Below are positions 44,498-53,951 of a stretch of DNA of 58,095 nucleotides, one piece after another. The notes beneath the pieces are model-generated. The model searched no databases. It was given only the letters and a program-made list of their open reading frames with translations, and had not been told where the DNA came from. Source of the DNA: an uncultured Selenomonadales bacterium (GTDB taxonomy: Bacteria; Bacillota; Negativicutes; Selenomonadales; Selenomonadaceae). A program made the position numbers and the translations under genes. Each line of letters opens with the position of its first letter. The stretch's first letter is position 1. The stretch lies in contig CAMUZG010000014.1 in assembly GCA_947165145.1 (NCBI GenBank), positions 1 to 58,095 on the forward strand. Direction: 5' to 3'.

Positions 44498-45631
44498 TCA
44501 GATGTTGGCTTTGATGAGCGCGAACAGCTTGGAATATGGCGTCACGCTCGTGAAATGAGTTATCGCGGCGTCAATGCCATTCGCCTTGATGAAGTCTTGA
44601 ACTTCGACGGCTTCCTTGTCCTCGGCGTAATCGAACTTCAGCGCGGCGGCAATGACCTTCGCCAAAGCAGCGGGTTTTCTGCCACTCTCGATGAGTTGCG
44701 TTGCGGGACTGACCAGACGATCTGCGGCGGAAAGTTTACGTTTCGGACCACGAGCCACGCGCGTAACTTCGTCGCTGATTTCGGGATTCTTGAAACGCAT
44801 TTCGGTCGTCATGACGTATTTCTGATGAACAATCGGGTCAAAGCCGTACTTGTCAATCAACAGCGCGGAAGTCTCAGCCCAAACGGCACGTGCGGCGGCA
44901 ACAATGTCTTCGTCGCGCATGGCGGAACTGATGTCGGGCAGACCTTTTTGATAGGCGAGATAGGCAATCGACGCGTGACCCGTGTTGACGGTGAAAAGTT
45001 TGCGTTCGATGTATGCGCCGAGATTGTCGACAAGCGTCATGCCTTTGATTGCGGGCAGTTCGCCGACAACGCCGTTAGAATCAACGTCCCATTCTGCATA
45101 GGGTTCGACCTTGACCAAAAGTTTTTCGTAATTCTTCTGCAACGGGACAATCCTATCAACAGCCGCGTCGGGGAAGCCGATTAACTTGTCGACAACGGGT
45201 TTAACGTCGTCCGCCAAATTCTGATAGACGAAATTTTTCAGCACGGTTGAGCCGCCGACCATGTTTTCGCAAGCGATGATGTTGAGCGGAGTTTTGTTGA
45301 CAGCAACGCGTTTCGTGAGACCTTTGGCGATGTTCGGCGCGATGAATTTCAAGATGTTCGGACCGATTGCCGTTGTTACAATGTCAGCCTCGACGATAGC
45401 GTCAAGTAGGGCGTCAAGGTTTTCATTGCTGTTGATTGCGCTGACGTTCTCGACCAAAGTTTTTTCAGCCTCGCCGAAGATTTGAACGTTGTATTTGCCG
45501 AGCGTGTTGATGTCGTCGACGAGCGGAGCCGCAACGTCCACGAACGCCACGTGATAGCCGGCTTGACTGAGCAACAATCCGATAAAGCCGCGTCCGATAT
45601 TGCCCGCGCCGAAGTGTACAGCCTTTTTCAT
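44498..45631 (-). CDS. mtlD: Mannitol-1-phosphate 5-dehydrogenase
   Basis: A 377-aa NAD-dependent polyol dehydrogenase that oxidises mannitol 1-phosphate to fructose 6-phosphate. The Rossmann motif is HFGAGNIGRGFIG (residues 6-18). Further family motifs are AVNKTPLNIIACEN, FPDAAVDRIVP, the catalytic-lysine region PAIKGMTLVDNL, and NTGHASIAYL. Length 377 is within the usual 380-390. SD GGGAGGTCG. It lies 102 nt after mtlA and is separated from it only by the heptamer repeat; together they form the mannitol uptake and oxidation pathway. Confidence 0.95.
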   Translation of the reverse strand: MKKAVHFGAGNIGRGFIGLLLSQAGYHVAFVDVAAPLVDDINTLGKYNVQIFGEAEKTLVENVSAINSNENLDALLDAIVEADIVTTAIGPNILKFIAPNIAKGLTKRVAVNKTPLNIIACENMVGGSTVLKNFVYQNLADDVKPVVDKLIGFPDAAVDRIVPLQKNYEKLLVKVEPYAEWDVDSNGVVGELPAIKGMTLVDNLGAYIERKLFTVNTGHASIAYLAYQKGLPDISSAMRDEDIVAAARAVWAETSALLIDKYGFDPIVHQKYVMTTEMRFKNPEISDEVTRVARGPKRKLSAADRLVSPATQLIESGRKPAALAKVIAAALKFDYAEDKEAVEVQDFIKANGIDAAITHFTSVTPYSKLFALIKANI

Positions 45632-45650
45632 GATACGACCTCCCTTTTGT

Positions 45651-45733
45651 CAATTAGGAATGAGAAATTAGGAATTAGGAATTGGGACGCGGTTTTTAAT
45701 TCCAAATTCCAAATTCCTAATTCCAAATTGAAT
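45651..45733. repeat. Inverted heptamer repeats between mtlA and mtlD
   Basis: On the + strand a run of attagga units (45654-45689) is followed by a run of aattcc units (45700-45731) in the opposite sense, so the transcript can fold into an AU-rich hairpin. The run begins 5 nt from the mtlA stop codon. Confidence 0.7.
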
Positions 45734-47614
45734 TCAGCCTTTTGTGAACATGTCGAAGAGAACTTGCGGGTCTTTCGTCGTGTAAGCCTTCTTCAAGTCT
45801 TCCTCGGAATATTCCATGGTGATTGTCGCCAAGTTCGCGATAATCGCAAGATGATCATCGCCTTTGCCCGCGATACCAACGATAAGGTGCGCAGTGTTCT
45901 CGTCGGAGAATTTGACGCCGTTGGGATATTGCATGACGACGAGACCCGTTTTGATGACGTGTTTCTTAACAGCGTTTTCGCCGTGAGGTATCGCAATTCC
46001 TTGTCCGATGTAAGTTGAAATGTCGCGTTCACGAGCCAACATGCCTTCGATATATTCGCGTTCAACGTAGCCGCTCTTGAACAGGAGTTCGCCCGCCGCA
46101 CGAATCGCATCTTCTTTGCTGACGGACTTCAAGCCGACTTTGACGTTTTCTTTAAGCAAAATACCTTCTTTGAGCGCGGTAGATTCTTCAACGCCGCCGG
46201 ATGAATCAGAACTTACGCCGCCGCCACGGAGACGTTCGCTGATGATGTCGTAGACGTTGTTGTTCGTGAAGTCTTTAACCCAAATGTGTTCAGCTTGCGG
46301 AGAATCAGCGCGTGCACGTTCAGCAAGTTTTTCGTGACTGACGACGATTTGAGCGTCCTTGGGAATGTTGCCGATTGCGAAGTTTTTAACGGTGATATTC
46401 TTGTAGCCGTCCTTGTGAAGTTTTTTGCGGAGAGCAGCCGCGCCGAGTGCACTTGAGCCCATACCCGCGTCGCAAGCGTAAGCGATGAATTTGATGTCTT
46501 TGCCGGCAACTTGTTTTTCGTCGGAGGAAGCTTGACCTTTCGACGCCGCTTTCATGGATTTCATATTGGCTTGAGCCGCTTCGAGTGCATCTTCTTTTTC
46601 GGCATCAGCAGCCGCCGTTGCCTTGATGAAGACAGACGAAATCGCGAAACTTACACCTGCCGCCGCCGCGACTGCCGCAACGTTAGCGAAGTACGCGCCT
46701 GGTGCTGTCATTGCCATTATCGCGATAAATGAGCCTGGAGCTGCGGGAGCAACGAGACCGCCGTTAAGCATTGTCAACGTAAAGACGCCTGTGATACCGC
46801 CCGCCATAACCGCAAGAATCAGCGTGGGTTTCATGAGAACATACGGGAAATAAATTTCGTGAATGCCGCCGAAGAAGTGAATGATGACCGCGCCTGGAGC
46901 CGAGCCTTTTGCATTGCCGACACCGAACAGCGAGTACGCAAGCAGTACGCCGAGACCGGGACCGGGGTTCGATTCAATCATGAAGAAAACCGATTTGCCG
47001 ACTTCCTGAGCTTGTTGCATACCGAGCGGAGTGAAGACGCCGTGGTTGATTGCGTTGTTGAGGAACAAAATTTTCGCGGGCTCAACCAAGACTGAAACAA
47101 TCGGCAAAAGTCCCGCGCTGACGATTGCACCGACAGCCGACGCCAATCCGTCCGTCAAACTCGACACCAACGGACCAACGAAACTGTAAGCCGCGCAGGC
47201 GAGAATGCCGCCGATAATGCCCGCCGAGAAATTGTTGACCAACATCTCGAAGCCGCCGGGGATTGAGTCTTGCGCCGTCTCGTCGAATTTTTTAATTGCA
47301 ACGCCGCCGATAGGACCCATAATCATTGCGCCCATAAACATGGGAATGTCCGTGCCGACGATGATGCCCGCTGTAGCAATCGCGCCGACAACACCGCCGC
47401 GGTGACCGTAGACGACTTCGCCGCCCGTGAAGCCGATAAGCGTCGGGAGCAACCATTTCGCCATTGGTCCGACCAATTCTGCCAGACCCTCGTTAGGAAT
47501 CCAGCCTGCAGGGATAAAAAGTGCCGTGATGAAGCCCCAAGCAATGAACGCTCCGATATTGGGCATGACCATTGCGCTGAGGAAGCGACCGAATTTTTGC
47601 ATCGCCTCTTGCAT
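45734..47614 (-). CDS. mtlA: PTS mannitol-specific transporter IICBA
   Basis: A 626-aa fused PTS permease that imports and phosphorylates mannitol. The ATG at 47614 follows TTGGAGGTG; a TTG 15 nt upstream contains the SD itself and is rejected. IIC (1-340) has many membrane spans and the mannitol signature HFFGGIHEIYFPYVL. IIB follows a Lys/Ala-rich linker, with phosphorylated Cys381 in AYACDAGMGSSALG. IIA is C-terminal with His544 in GIAIPHGENAVKKH. All three domains are intact, so only general PTS enzymes I and HPr are needed. No MtlR-type activator is encoded in the window. Confidence 0.96.
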   Translation of the reverse strand: MQEAMQKFGRFLSAMVMPNIGAFIAWGFITALFIPAGWIPNEGLAELVGPMAKWLLPTLIGFTGGEVVYGHRGGVVGAIATAGIIVGTDIPMFMGAMIMGPIGGVAIKKFDETAQDSIPGGFEMLVNNFSAGIIGGILACAAYSFVGPLVSSLTDGLASAVGAIVSAGLLPIVSVLVEPAKILFLNNAINHGVFTPLGMQQAQEVGKSVFFMIESNPGPGLGVLLAYSLFGVGNAKGSAPGAVIIHFFGGIHEIYFPYVLMKPTLILAVMAGGITGVFTLTMLNGGLVAPAAPGSFIAIMAMTAPGAYFANVAAVAAAAGVSFAISSVFIKATAAADAEKEDALEAAQANMKSMKAASKGQASSDEKQVAGKDIKFIAYACDAGMGSSALGAAALRKKLHKDGYKNITVKNFAIGNIPKDAQIVVSHEKLAERARADSPQAEHIWVKDFTNNNVYDIISERLRGGGVSSDSSGGVEESTALKEGILLKENVKVGLKSVSKEDAIRAAGELLFKSGYVEREYIEGMLARERDISTYIGQGIAIPHGENAVKKHVIKTGLVVMQYPNGVKFSDENTAHLIVGIAGKGDDHLAIIANLATITMEYSEEDLKKAYTTKDPQVLFDMFTKG

Positions 47615-47658
47615 GTCAAACACCTCCAAAAAAATAATACCTTGTAAAACTTACGCTC

Positions 47659-47687
47659 ATTTTAAACGCCCGACAGTACACTTGCAA
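47659..47687 (-). promoter_or_regulatory. Putative promoter of the mtl operon
   Basis: Minus strand TTGCAA (47682-47687), 17 nt, TAAAAT (47659-47664), 45 nt before the mtlA start. Confidence 0.55.
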
Positions 47688-47788
47688 GCTAAACACATTG
47701 CGCGGCGTCCGTTGGTTTTATGGACAATTTTTCACAGCACAACAACTAGAGCGAGTTGGTAAACTTGGAACTATCATGTGACGCGGAA

Positions 47789-47867
47789 TTTTTTCGTATG
47801 ACAAGGCGTCAGCACGCCGACGTAGTAAGCTACGTCAAGTGCGCAACAACGCAGTCAGACTGAAAAA
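47789..47867. repeat. Cloverleaf-like inverted-repeat element
   Basis: Imperfect terminal inverted repeats (TTTTTCGTATGAC at the left, GTCAGACTGAAAAA at the right) enclose three hairpins: GGCGT-cagc-ACGCC (47805-47818), GACGTAG-taag-CTACGTC (47819-47836) and GCG-caacaa-CGC (about 47841-47852). It lies in the otherwise empty divergent region between mtlA and glyQS. It may be a small palindromic repeat/MITE-like element or an unrecognised structured RNA. The rest of 47688-47929 shows nothing clear. Confidence 0.5.
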
Positions 47868-47929
47868 TAACCGTCACTGTTAAATTGTACTAACAGACTC
47901 TAGCCCGCCGTCCGTGACGAACTCAAAGT

Positions 47930-47958
47930 TTGACATTGCAATCTGCTTTTGCTATAAC
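47930..47958 (+). promoter_or_regulatory. Promoter of glyQS
   Basis: TTGACA (47930-47935), 17 nt, TATAAC (47953-47958) with an extended TGC before the -10 box. The remaining leader is about 27 nt, so there is no room for the T-box regulator often found on Firmicutes aminoacyl-tRNA synthetase genes. Confidence 0.75.
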
Positions 47959-47990
47959 AAGCGGTAACTTTTACTAAGGAGGTCACTCGC

Positions 47991-50900
47991 TTGAAGTATC
48001 AGGAATTAATCTTCGCCCTGCAAAAATTTTGGGCGGACAAGGGCTGCATTTTAGCTGAACCCTACGACGTTGAAAAAGGCGCGGGCACAATGAACCCGTT
48101 TACATTTTTGCGCGTACTCGGTCCCGAACCGTGGAACGTCGCTTACACCGAACCTTCTCGCAGACCGGCTGACGGTCGTTACGGCGACAATCCAAATCGT
48201 CTTTATCAACATCATCAGTTGCAACTTATCATGAAGCCGTCGCCCGACAACATTCAAGAGCTGTACCTTGACAGTCTCGCCGCAATCGGCATTGAAGCTA
48301 CTAAGCATGATATTCGTTTCGTCGAGGACAACTGGGAATCTCCGACGTTGGGCGCGTGGGGTCTCGGTTGGGAAGTTTGGCTTGACGGCATGGAAATCAC
48401 GCAGTTCACCTACTTTCAGCAAGTCGGTAGCCAAGACATCAAACCTGTCGCCGTAGAAATCACTTACGGGCTTGAACGGCTTGCGATGTACATTCAAGGC
48501 GTCGACAACGTTTACGACGTCGAGTGGGCGGAAGGCGTCACTTACGGCGATGTTTTTCATCAAAATGAATTTGAGCAATCGAGTTACGCTTTTGATTTGA
48601 GCGATGAGGATTTGCTCTTCGATTTGTTTGAAAAGTACGAGGCGGAGGCTGTTCGCGTCATCAAGCTCGGTTATGTTCACCCCGCTTACGATTACGTTTT
48701 AAAATGTTCGCACACGTTCAATCTGCTTGATGCTCGCGGTGCAATCAGCGTCAGTGAGCGGACGGCTTTTATCGGGCGTGTGAGGAAGTTGGCTCGCATG
48801 TGTGCCGAAGTTTATCTTCAACAGCGCGAAAAGCTCGGCTACCCGTTGCTTAGAGAGGTTAATAGGTTATTAGGTCAAGAGGTTAATAGTAACGACACTA
48901 CTAATAACCTAATAACCTATTCACCTAATAACCTGCTCCTCGAAATCGGCACGGAAGAAATTCCCGCTCACGCAATGCCCGCCATTCTCGACCAACTCAA
49001 AACTTTGGCAGAAAAAGCTTTGTCCGACGCACGAATCACTTTCGGCAACGTTCGCACACTCGGCACGCCGCGCAGATTGTCATTGCTCGTTGACGACGTG
49101 GCAACAGCTCAAGCCGACGTTCAGGAAGAAAAACGCGGACCTTCAACGAAAATCGCATTCGACGCGGAAGGTAAACCGTCCAAAGCGGCAATCGGTTTCG
49201 CACGCGGGCAAAAAGTCAATCCCGAAGATTTAATCACTCGCGACGGTTACGTTTACGCTGTGATTCGCGAACAAGGCAAATCGTCCGCCGAAATTTTCAA
49301 GACGCTCCTGCCGAAAATTATCTGTGATTTGAGCTTCCCGAACAACATGCGCTGGGGCAATCTCGATTTCAAATTCATTCGTCCGTTGCGTTGGATTGTC
49401 GCGCTGTTCGGCGACGAAATTATTCCGTTTGAAGTTGCAGGCGTCAAGAGCAGTAGAACTTCTCGCGGGCACAGATTTTTACATGCGGACGACGACGTTG
49501 CTTTGGCTGACGGCGACATTGCAAGCTCCGATATGCGCAACGACTTCGATTCAGCCGATAAGCCTTTGCCCGATGAAAAATACATTCTCCGCAACGATTT
49601 TGAACGCGACGAGGCTCAAGACACTCAATCGCCCGAACTCAGTCCGTTGCAATACGAAACGCGCAATGAAGTTCATCTCGGCGAATTCGACATCAAGACT
49701 GCGGCTGATTACGTTGCCGACTGCGAGAAAAATTTTGTTATCGTAGACCAAATCAAACGCCGTGACATGATTACCGCGCAGATTAACGCCGTTGCGGAAG
49801 CTCAAGGCGGTGTCGCCGAAATCACCGACGATCTGTTGGAAGAAGTTCTTTACCTTGTCGAATATCCAACTGCGCTTGCCGGTTCGTTCGACGAAAAATA
49901 TCTTGCGTTGCCCGCCGAAGCCGTTATAACGCCCATGCGCGACCATCAACGTTATTTCCCCGTCAAGAACGCTGACGGTAAGCTCATGCCGCTTTTCATC
50001 ACGATTCGCAACGGCGGCAAAGATTATCTCGACGTTGTTCAGCACGGCAATGAACGCGTTTTGAGAGCCCGACTTGAGGACGCGCAGTTCTTCTTCAACG
50101 AGGACAGAAAAAAATCGCTCGAAGCTCATCGCGACAAACTCAAGACCGTCGTTTTCCAAGAAGGTCTCGGCACTGTCTACGAGAAGACCGAACGTCTGGT
50201 TAAGCTTGTCGAAAAAATTTCCGCAATGCTCGGCGTCGACGCTACAAATGTGATTCGTGCGGCGGAACTTTCAAAAGCTGATTTGGTCACGGGCATGGTC
50301 ACCGAATTCACGGAACTGCAAGGCATCATGGGACGCGAGTACGCCAAACTTGACGGCGAAGTTCCCGAAGTCTGCGCGGCGATTGATGAACATTACATGC
50401 CGAGATTTGCGGGCGACACGTTGCCGCAGACGACTGCCGGAAAAATTTTGTGCATTGCCGACAAAATCGACAACATTGTCGCGACGTTCAGCCGCGGTTT
50501 GGTGCCGACTGGTTCGCAAGACCCGTTCGCCCTTCGCCGTCAAGCGTTGGGTATCGTGAATTTGCTGACGAGTGCGCGTTGGTCGCTGTCAATCAGTGAA
50601 ATTGTCGACCTTGCGATGAATTTGCTCAACATCACCGATAAAGTCGGGCGCGAACAAATTCAGCATGAAGTCGCGGATTTCATTCGTCTGCGTGTCAAAA
50701 ATGTTTTGAGCGGCTCGACTCGTTACGACGTGATTGACGCAGTGCTTGACGACGTGGACGACGTTTTTGCGGTGACGTTGAAGGCGACGGCTGTCGAACA
50801 ATTCCTTGCGACGCCAGACTCGACAAAGACAATTCAATCGTTCGTGCGCGTGAGCAACCTCGCGAAGAAAGCCGAATCAACCGAACTCAACGCCGAACTT

Positions 50901-51155
50901 TTCACGCTCGACGCGGAAAAAGTTTTGTCGGGAGCGTTCGCGGCAATCAAAGTCGCGGCGGACGAACTCATTGCCAAAAAAGATTTCCTCGGTGCGCTCG
51001 ACGTGCTCAAGAAAATTTCCACGCCGATTGATTCGTTCTTCGATTCGGTTATGGTCATGGACGAGAACTTGACAATCAGAGCGAACCGCCTGGCGTTGTT
51101 GAAGTCGATTGACGATTTGACGGCGAAAATCGCGGACTTCGGCAAGATTGTATAA
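47991..51155 (+). CDS. glyQS: Glycyl-tRNA synthetase, alpha and beta subunits fused
   Basis: A 1054-aa cytoplasmic enzyme charging tRNA-Gly. TTG 47991 follows AAGGAGGT. Residues 1-288 are the catalytic alpha subunit ([56 protein letters not shown]). Residues about 315-1054 are the beta subunit ([59 protein letters not shown], an HD-like region and a C-terminal anticodon-binding part). Most bacteria encode these as separate glyQ and glyS. The joining segment (289-314) is translated from a repeat element. A further acidic insertion of about 60 residues lies at about 497-563, between GHRFLHADD and IKTAADY. Confidence 0.95.
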   Translation: MKYQELIFALQKFWADKGCILAEPYDVEKGAGTMNPFTFLRVLGPEPWNVAYTEPSRRPADGRYGDNPNRLYQHHQLQLIMKPSPDNIQELYLDSLAAIGIEATKHDIRFVEDNWESPTLGAWGLGWEVWLDGMEITQFTYFQQVGSQDIKPVAVEITYGLERLAMYIQGVDNVYDVEWAEGVTYGDVFHQNEFEQSSYAFDLSDEDLLFDLFEKYEAEAVRVIKLGYVHPAYDYVLKCSHTFNLLDARGAISVSERTAFIGRVRKLARMCAEVYLQQREKLGYPLLREVNRLLGQEVNSNDTTNNLITYSPNNLLLEIGTEEIPAHAMPAILDQLKTLAEKALSDARITFGNVRTLGTPRRLSLLVDDVATAQADVQEEKRGPSTKIAFDAEGKPSKAAIGFARGQKVNPEDLITRDGYVYAVIREQGKSSAEIFKTLLPKIICDLSFPNNMRWGNLDFKFIRPLRWIVALFGDEIIPFEVAGVKSSRTSRGHRFLHADDDVALADGDIASSDMRNDFDSADKPLPDEKYILRNDFERDEAQDTQSPELSPLQYETRNEVHLGEFDIKTAADYVADCEKNFVIVDQIKRRDMITAQINAVAEAQGGVAEITDDLLEEVLYLVEYPTALAGSFDEKYLALPAEAVITPMRDHQRYFPVKNADGKLMPLFITIRNGGKDYLDVVQHGNERVLRARLEDAQFFFNEDRKKSLEAHRDKLKTVVFQEGLGTVYEKTERLVKLVEKISAMLGVDATNVIRAAELSKADLVTGMVTEFTELQGIMGREYAKLDGEVPEVCAAIDEHYMPRFAGDTLPQTTAGKILCIADKIDNIVATFSRGLVPTGSQDPFALRRQALGIVNLLTSARWSLSISEIVDLAMNLLNITDKVGREQIQHEVADFIRLRVKNVLSGSTRYDVIDAVLDDVDDVFAVTLKATAVEQFLATPDSTKTIQSFVRVSNLAKKAESTELNAELFTLDAEKVLSGAFAAIKVAADELIAKKDFLGALDVLKKISTPIDSFFDSVMVMDENLTIRANRLALLKSIDDLTAKIADFGKIV
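48861..48921. repeat. Inverted repeat encoding the GlyQ-GlyS linker
   Basis: AATAGGTTATTAGGT (48861-48875) and its exact complement (48907-48921) form a 15-bp stem with a 31-nt loop. An octamer-like ctaataac repeat continues to 48935. Other frames contain several stops; the glyQS frame alone is open. Confidence 0.85.
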
Positions 51156-51157
51156 AT

Positions 51158-51216
51158 CTGGAATTCAATTCCTAATTCCCAATTCCTAATTCCTAATTCC
51201 TAATTCCTAATTGCTA
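51158..51216. repeat. Heptamer repeats at the glyQS/pgeF 3' ends
   Basis: At least six aattcct units lie between the convergent glyQS and pgeF genes. The pgeF stop codon and its last codons (I-R-N-stop, from AATTAGGAATTAG) lie inside the repeat. No terminator hairpin is seen. Confidence 0.8.
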
Positions 51217-52030
51217 AAAGTGCGGCGATTCGTCCTGTGTTGTCGTGCTTATTTTTTTGCGCGTCACGATAAGAAAAATACCACGAACTTTCGCAACAAG
51301 TGCATTCGCCCGCCACGTCGATATTTTCTTCAGGAACGCCGACTTCAACGAGCTGAAGAACATTCGCACGCCACAGGTCAAGAAAAATTTTCCCGTCGCG
51401 TTCAAGCAAAAGTTCGCCGTGATTCGCGGGGAAAGCAGCCTTGCATTTGTCGACGACCGCGCTGCCGACTTCGTAGCAACACGAGCCGATTGACGGAGCA
51501 ATTCCAATCAGACAATCTTGCGGACGCGTCCCGAATTCGTCAGACATCGTGAGCAGAGTTTTCGCGGCAATTTTTTTTAGTGTGCCCTTCCAACCGCCGT
51601 GAGCCAAACCAATCGCACGGTTCTCCGTGTCGACAAAAAAAATCGGGACGCAATCGGCAAAGCACAACATCAGCGGCAAATTGGGCGTGTTCGTGATAAG
51701 AGCGTCGGTTTCGGGAATCGAATCGGCGTAATTGTTGCAACCGCACCCGCGATAATTTTCGTCGACGCGAAAAATTTTGTCGCCGTGAACTTGATTGGGC
51801 GTGACAATATCCGCGACATTGAAGCCCAGCGATTGCACGAAAAGTTTGCGATTTTCGAGAACATCAGCGGGATTATCGCCGACATGCAACGCAAGATTCA
51901 AGCTGTCGAACGGCGGCTTGCTCACTCCGCCGAGACGCGTCGAAACTGCGTGCGTGACCAAATCGTCGGGGAACGTTGAAAATTTTCCCTGCCAAAGATT
52001 ATTTTCCGTGCGTTTCAAAAAGTAGCTCAT
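51200..52030 (-). CDS. pgeF: Laccase-domain protein / peptidoglycan editing factor PgeF (YlmD/YfiH family)
   Basis: A 276-aa cytoplasmic metalloenzyme. The family has purine-nucleoside phosphorylase/adenosine deaminase activity and is also linked to fidelity of peptidoglycan precursor synthesis. The catalytic zinc ligands are all present: H82 in TPNQVHGDKI, C127 in LMLCFADCVPI and H144 in GLAHGGWKGT. ATG 52030 behind GAAAGGAACG gives MSYFLKRTENN; the frame runs 55 codons further upstream without support. The C-terminus (LLAIRN) is encoded partly by the heptamer repeat. Standalone gene, convergent with glyQS. Confidence 0.9.
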   Translation of the reverse strand: MSYFLKRTENNLWQGKFSTFPDDLVTHAVSTRLGGVSKPPFDSLNLALHVGDNPADVLENRKLFVQSLGFNVADIVTPNQVHGDKIFRVDENYRGCGCNNYADSIPETDALITNTPNLPLMLCFADCVPIFFVDTENRAIGLAHGGWKGTLKKIAAKTLLTMSDEFGTRPQDCLIGIAPSIGSCCYEVGSAVVDKCKAAFPANHGELLLERDGKIFLDLWRANVLQLVEVGVPEENIDVAGECTCCESSWYFSYRDAQKNKHDNTGRIAALLAIRN

Positions 52031-52117
52031 GAAATCGTTCCTTTCAAATGAATTCGCCGTCATCTTAACACAAATCTCAAAGCCGCGCAGAAAAAATTTT
52101 TCTACCACGAAAATTTC

Positions 52118-52126
52118 TGCTATAAT
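52118..52126 (+). promoter_or_regulatory. Putative extended -10 promoter of the ACT-domain operon
   Basis: TG-C-TATAAT (52118-52126) is a perfect extended -10; the -35 region is weak. The dyad of the adjacent 53-bp repeat begins 13 nt downstream, where a repressor could block transcription. Confidence 0.55.
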
Positions 52127-52139
52127 CTTTACGAGGTGG

Positions 52140-52192
52140 CAACGTGACGTTGCATCCAATTTTCGTGCCGTGACGTTGTGACTTGTCGAAGT
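52140..52192. repeat. 53-bp repeat, copy 3, with dyad CAACGT-G-ACGTTG
   Basis: Starts with the 6+1+6 dyad (52140-52152) followed by CATCCAAT, and ends with the hairpin-like GACTT-gtcg-AAGT(C). It is 43 of 53 identical, without gaps, to the two perfect copies at 57949 and 58043. Confidence 0.75.
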
Positions 52193-52238
52193 CAATCTCC
52201 GCGCTCATGCTCATAAAATTTTTGGAAGGATGATAACC

Positions 52239-52508
52239 TTGAAACTTATCGTGACAGTTGTCGGCAAAGACCGCGTCGGAATTATCGCCGCCGTGACAAA
52301 AATTCTCGCCGATAACAACGTCAACATTCTCAGCATTAACCAAAACATTTTGAACGGCTTTTTCAACATGATTCTTTTCGCGGAAGCCGGCGAAAGTAAA
52401 ATTCGGCTCGTCGACCTGCAACAGAAATTGCGCGAACAGGGCGAAGCTATCGGCGTCGAAATTAAAACTCAGCACCAAGACATCTTCGACGTTATGCACA
52501 AGATTTGA
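52239..52508 (+). CDS. ACT domain-containing protein (UPF0237 family)
   Basis: An 89-aa protein consisting of a single ACT domain (LIVTVVGKDRVGIIAAVTKI, NVNILSINQNIL), a small-molecule-binding fold common in amino-acid-regulated proteins. I prefer the TTG at 52239 because the SD GGAAGG then lies at a normal distance; the ATG at 52230 would be right next to it. Length 89 equals the usual family size. It is followed after 12 nt by the UPF0210 gene, a pairing conserved in many bacteria; the ACT protein may regulate it. The 53-bp repeat lies in its leader. Confidence 0.88.
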   Translation: MKLIVTVVGKDRVGIIAAVTKILADNNVNILSINQNILNGFFNMILFAEAGESKIRLVDLQQKLREQGEAIGVEIKTQHQDIFDVMHKI

Positions 52509-52520
52509 GGTGGCGCGACG

Positions 52521-53879
52521 TTGATTACCATTGAAGACATTCTTGAAACGAATCAAATGATAACAGTCAACAAACTCGACGTGCGAACGATAACAATGGG
52601 AATTTCTCTGCGCGATTGTGCTCACCCGAACCTGCGCGACTTCTGCCGCAACGTTTACGACAAAATCACTCGAACCGCAGAATTTCTCGTCAAGACCGGC
52701 GAAGAGATTGAGTCCGAATATGGCGTACCGATTATCAACAAACGAATTTCCGTCACGCCCATTGCCATTGTCGCTGAAAGTTGCAAGGCTGAAAGTTACG
52801 TGCCGATTGCCGAGACTCTCGACCGTGCCGCTAAAGAAGTTGGCGTAAATTTTATCGGCGGATTCAGCGCGCTCGTTGAAAAAGGTTACACGTCGGGCGA
52901 CAGGATTTTGATTGAGTCGATACCGCAAGCTTTGGCGGCGACCGATTTGGTTTGCAGTTCGATTAATCTTGCGTCGACCAAAGCGGGAATCAACATGGAT
53001 TGCGTCCGTGAAATGGGCGAAGTCATCAAACGTACCGCCGAACTTACCCGCGACAAACAGGCTATCGGTTGCGCGAAACTCGTTGTCTTCGCGAACGCGC
53101 CGCAAGATAATCCGTTCATGGCTGGAGCGTTCCACGGTGTCAGCGAACCCGATACCGTCATCAACGTCGGCGTCAGCGGTCCCGGCGTCGTCAAACACGC
53201 GTTGGAAGACATGAAAGGCGCGAACTTCACCGAGATTGCCGAGACGATTAAAAAGACTGCGTTCAAAATCACCCGCGTCGGTCAACTCGTTGCTCAAGAA
53301 GCGTCGCGGCGATTGGGCGTTCCGTTCGGCATAATCGATTTGTCGTTGGCACCGACTCCCGCTGTTGGCGATTCTGTTGCGAGAATTTTGGAAGAAATGG
53401 GTCTCGAAGCTTGCGGAGCACCCGGCACGACGGCGGCACTTGCCTTGTTGAACGACGCTGTTAAAAAAGGCGGCTTGATGGCGAGTTCACACGTCGGCGG
53501 CTTGAGCGGCGCGTTTATCCCCGTCAGCGAAGACGAAGGCATGATTGCGGCTGTCAAACGCGGCTCGTTGTCGATTGAAAAGCTTGAGGCGATGACGTGC
53601 GTCTGTAGCGTTGGACTCGACATGATTGCTGTCAGCGGCGACGTGAGCGCGTCGACATTGAGCGGAATTATTGCGGACGAAGCGGCAATCGGCGTCGTCA
53701 ACAACAAAACAACCGCTGTGAGATTGATTCCCGTGCCTGGCGCGAAAGTCGGCGATATTGTCGAATACGGCGGTTTGCTCGGCTACTGTCCGATTGTCCC
53801 AGTGAATAAGTTCAGTTCGGAAGCGTTCATTGCTCGCGGCGGAAGAATTCCCGCACCCGTCAGAAGTTTGACGAATTAA
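52521..53879 (+). CDS. PFL family protein (UPF0210/DUF711)
   Basis: A 452-aa protein of the DUF711/UPF0210 family, whose fold is related to glycyl-radical enzymes but which lacks a known activity. TTG 52521 follows GAGGTGG. Recognisable family segments are [60 protein letters not shown] and, near the C-terminus, [18 protein letters not shown]. Full length, no break. Second gene of an operon with the ACT-domain protein; ends at a strong terminator. Confidence 0.9.
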   Translation: MITIEDILETNQMITVNKLDVRTITMGISLRDCAHPNLRDFCRNVYDKITRTAEFLVKTGEEIESEYGVPIINKRISVTPIAIVAESCKAESYVPIAETLDRAAKEVGVNFIGGFSALVEKGYTSGDRILIESIPQALAATDLVCSSINLASTKAGINMDCVREMGEVIKRTAELTRDKQAIGCAKLVVFANAPQDNPFMAGAFHGVSEPDTVINVGVSGPGVVKHALEDMKGANFTEIAETIKKTAFKITRVGQLVAQEASRRLGVPFGIIDLSLAPTPAVGDSVARILEEMGLEACGAPGTTAALALLNDAVKKGGLMASSHVGGLSGAFIPVSEDEGMIAAVKRGSLSIEKLEAMTCVCSVGLDMIAVSGDVSASTLSGIIADEAAIGVVNNKTTAVRLIPVPGAKVGDIVEYGGLLGYCPIVPVNKFSSEAFIARGGRIPAPVRSLTN

Positions 53880-53896
53880 TTTCAAAGATACAAATC

Positions 53897-53933
53897 AAAA
53901 GCACCCGCCGAATTGTCGGAAGGTGCTTTTTTG
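53897..53933. terminator. Bidirectional terminator between the UPF0210 gene and dedA
   Basis: AAAAGCACC pairs with GGTGCTTTT, with an inner CCG/CGG stem and a T-tract on the + strand. Confidence 0.85.
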
Positions 53934-53951
53934 TTTGCGTATGTTGAGTAA

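Noticed and set aside
47881-47990. T-box riboswitch upstream of glyQS
   Set aside because: The promoter leaves only about 27 nt of leader, with no specifier stem or terminator.
52077-53297. A 406-codon minus-strand frame opposite the ACT and UPF0210 genes
   Set aside because: Antisense to two recognised genes and to their promoter; the peptide shows only reverse-complement composition.
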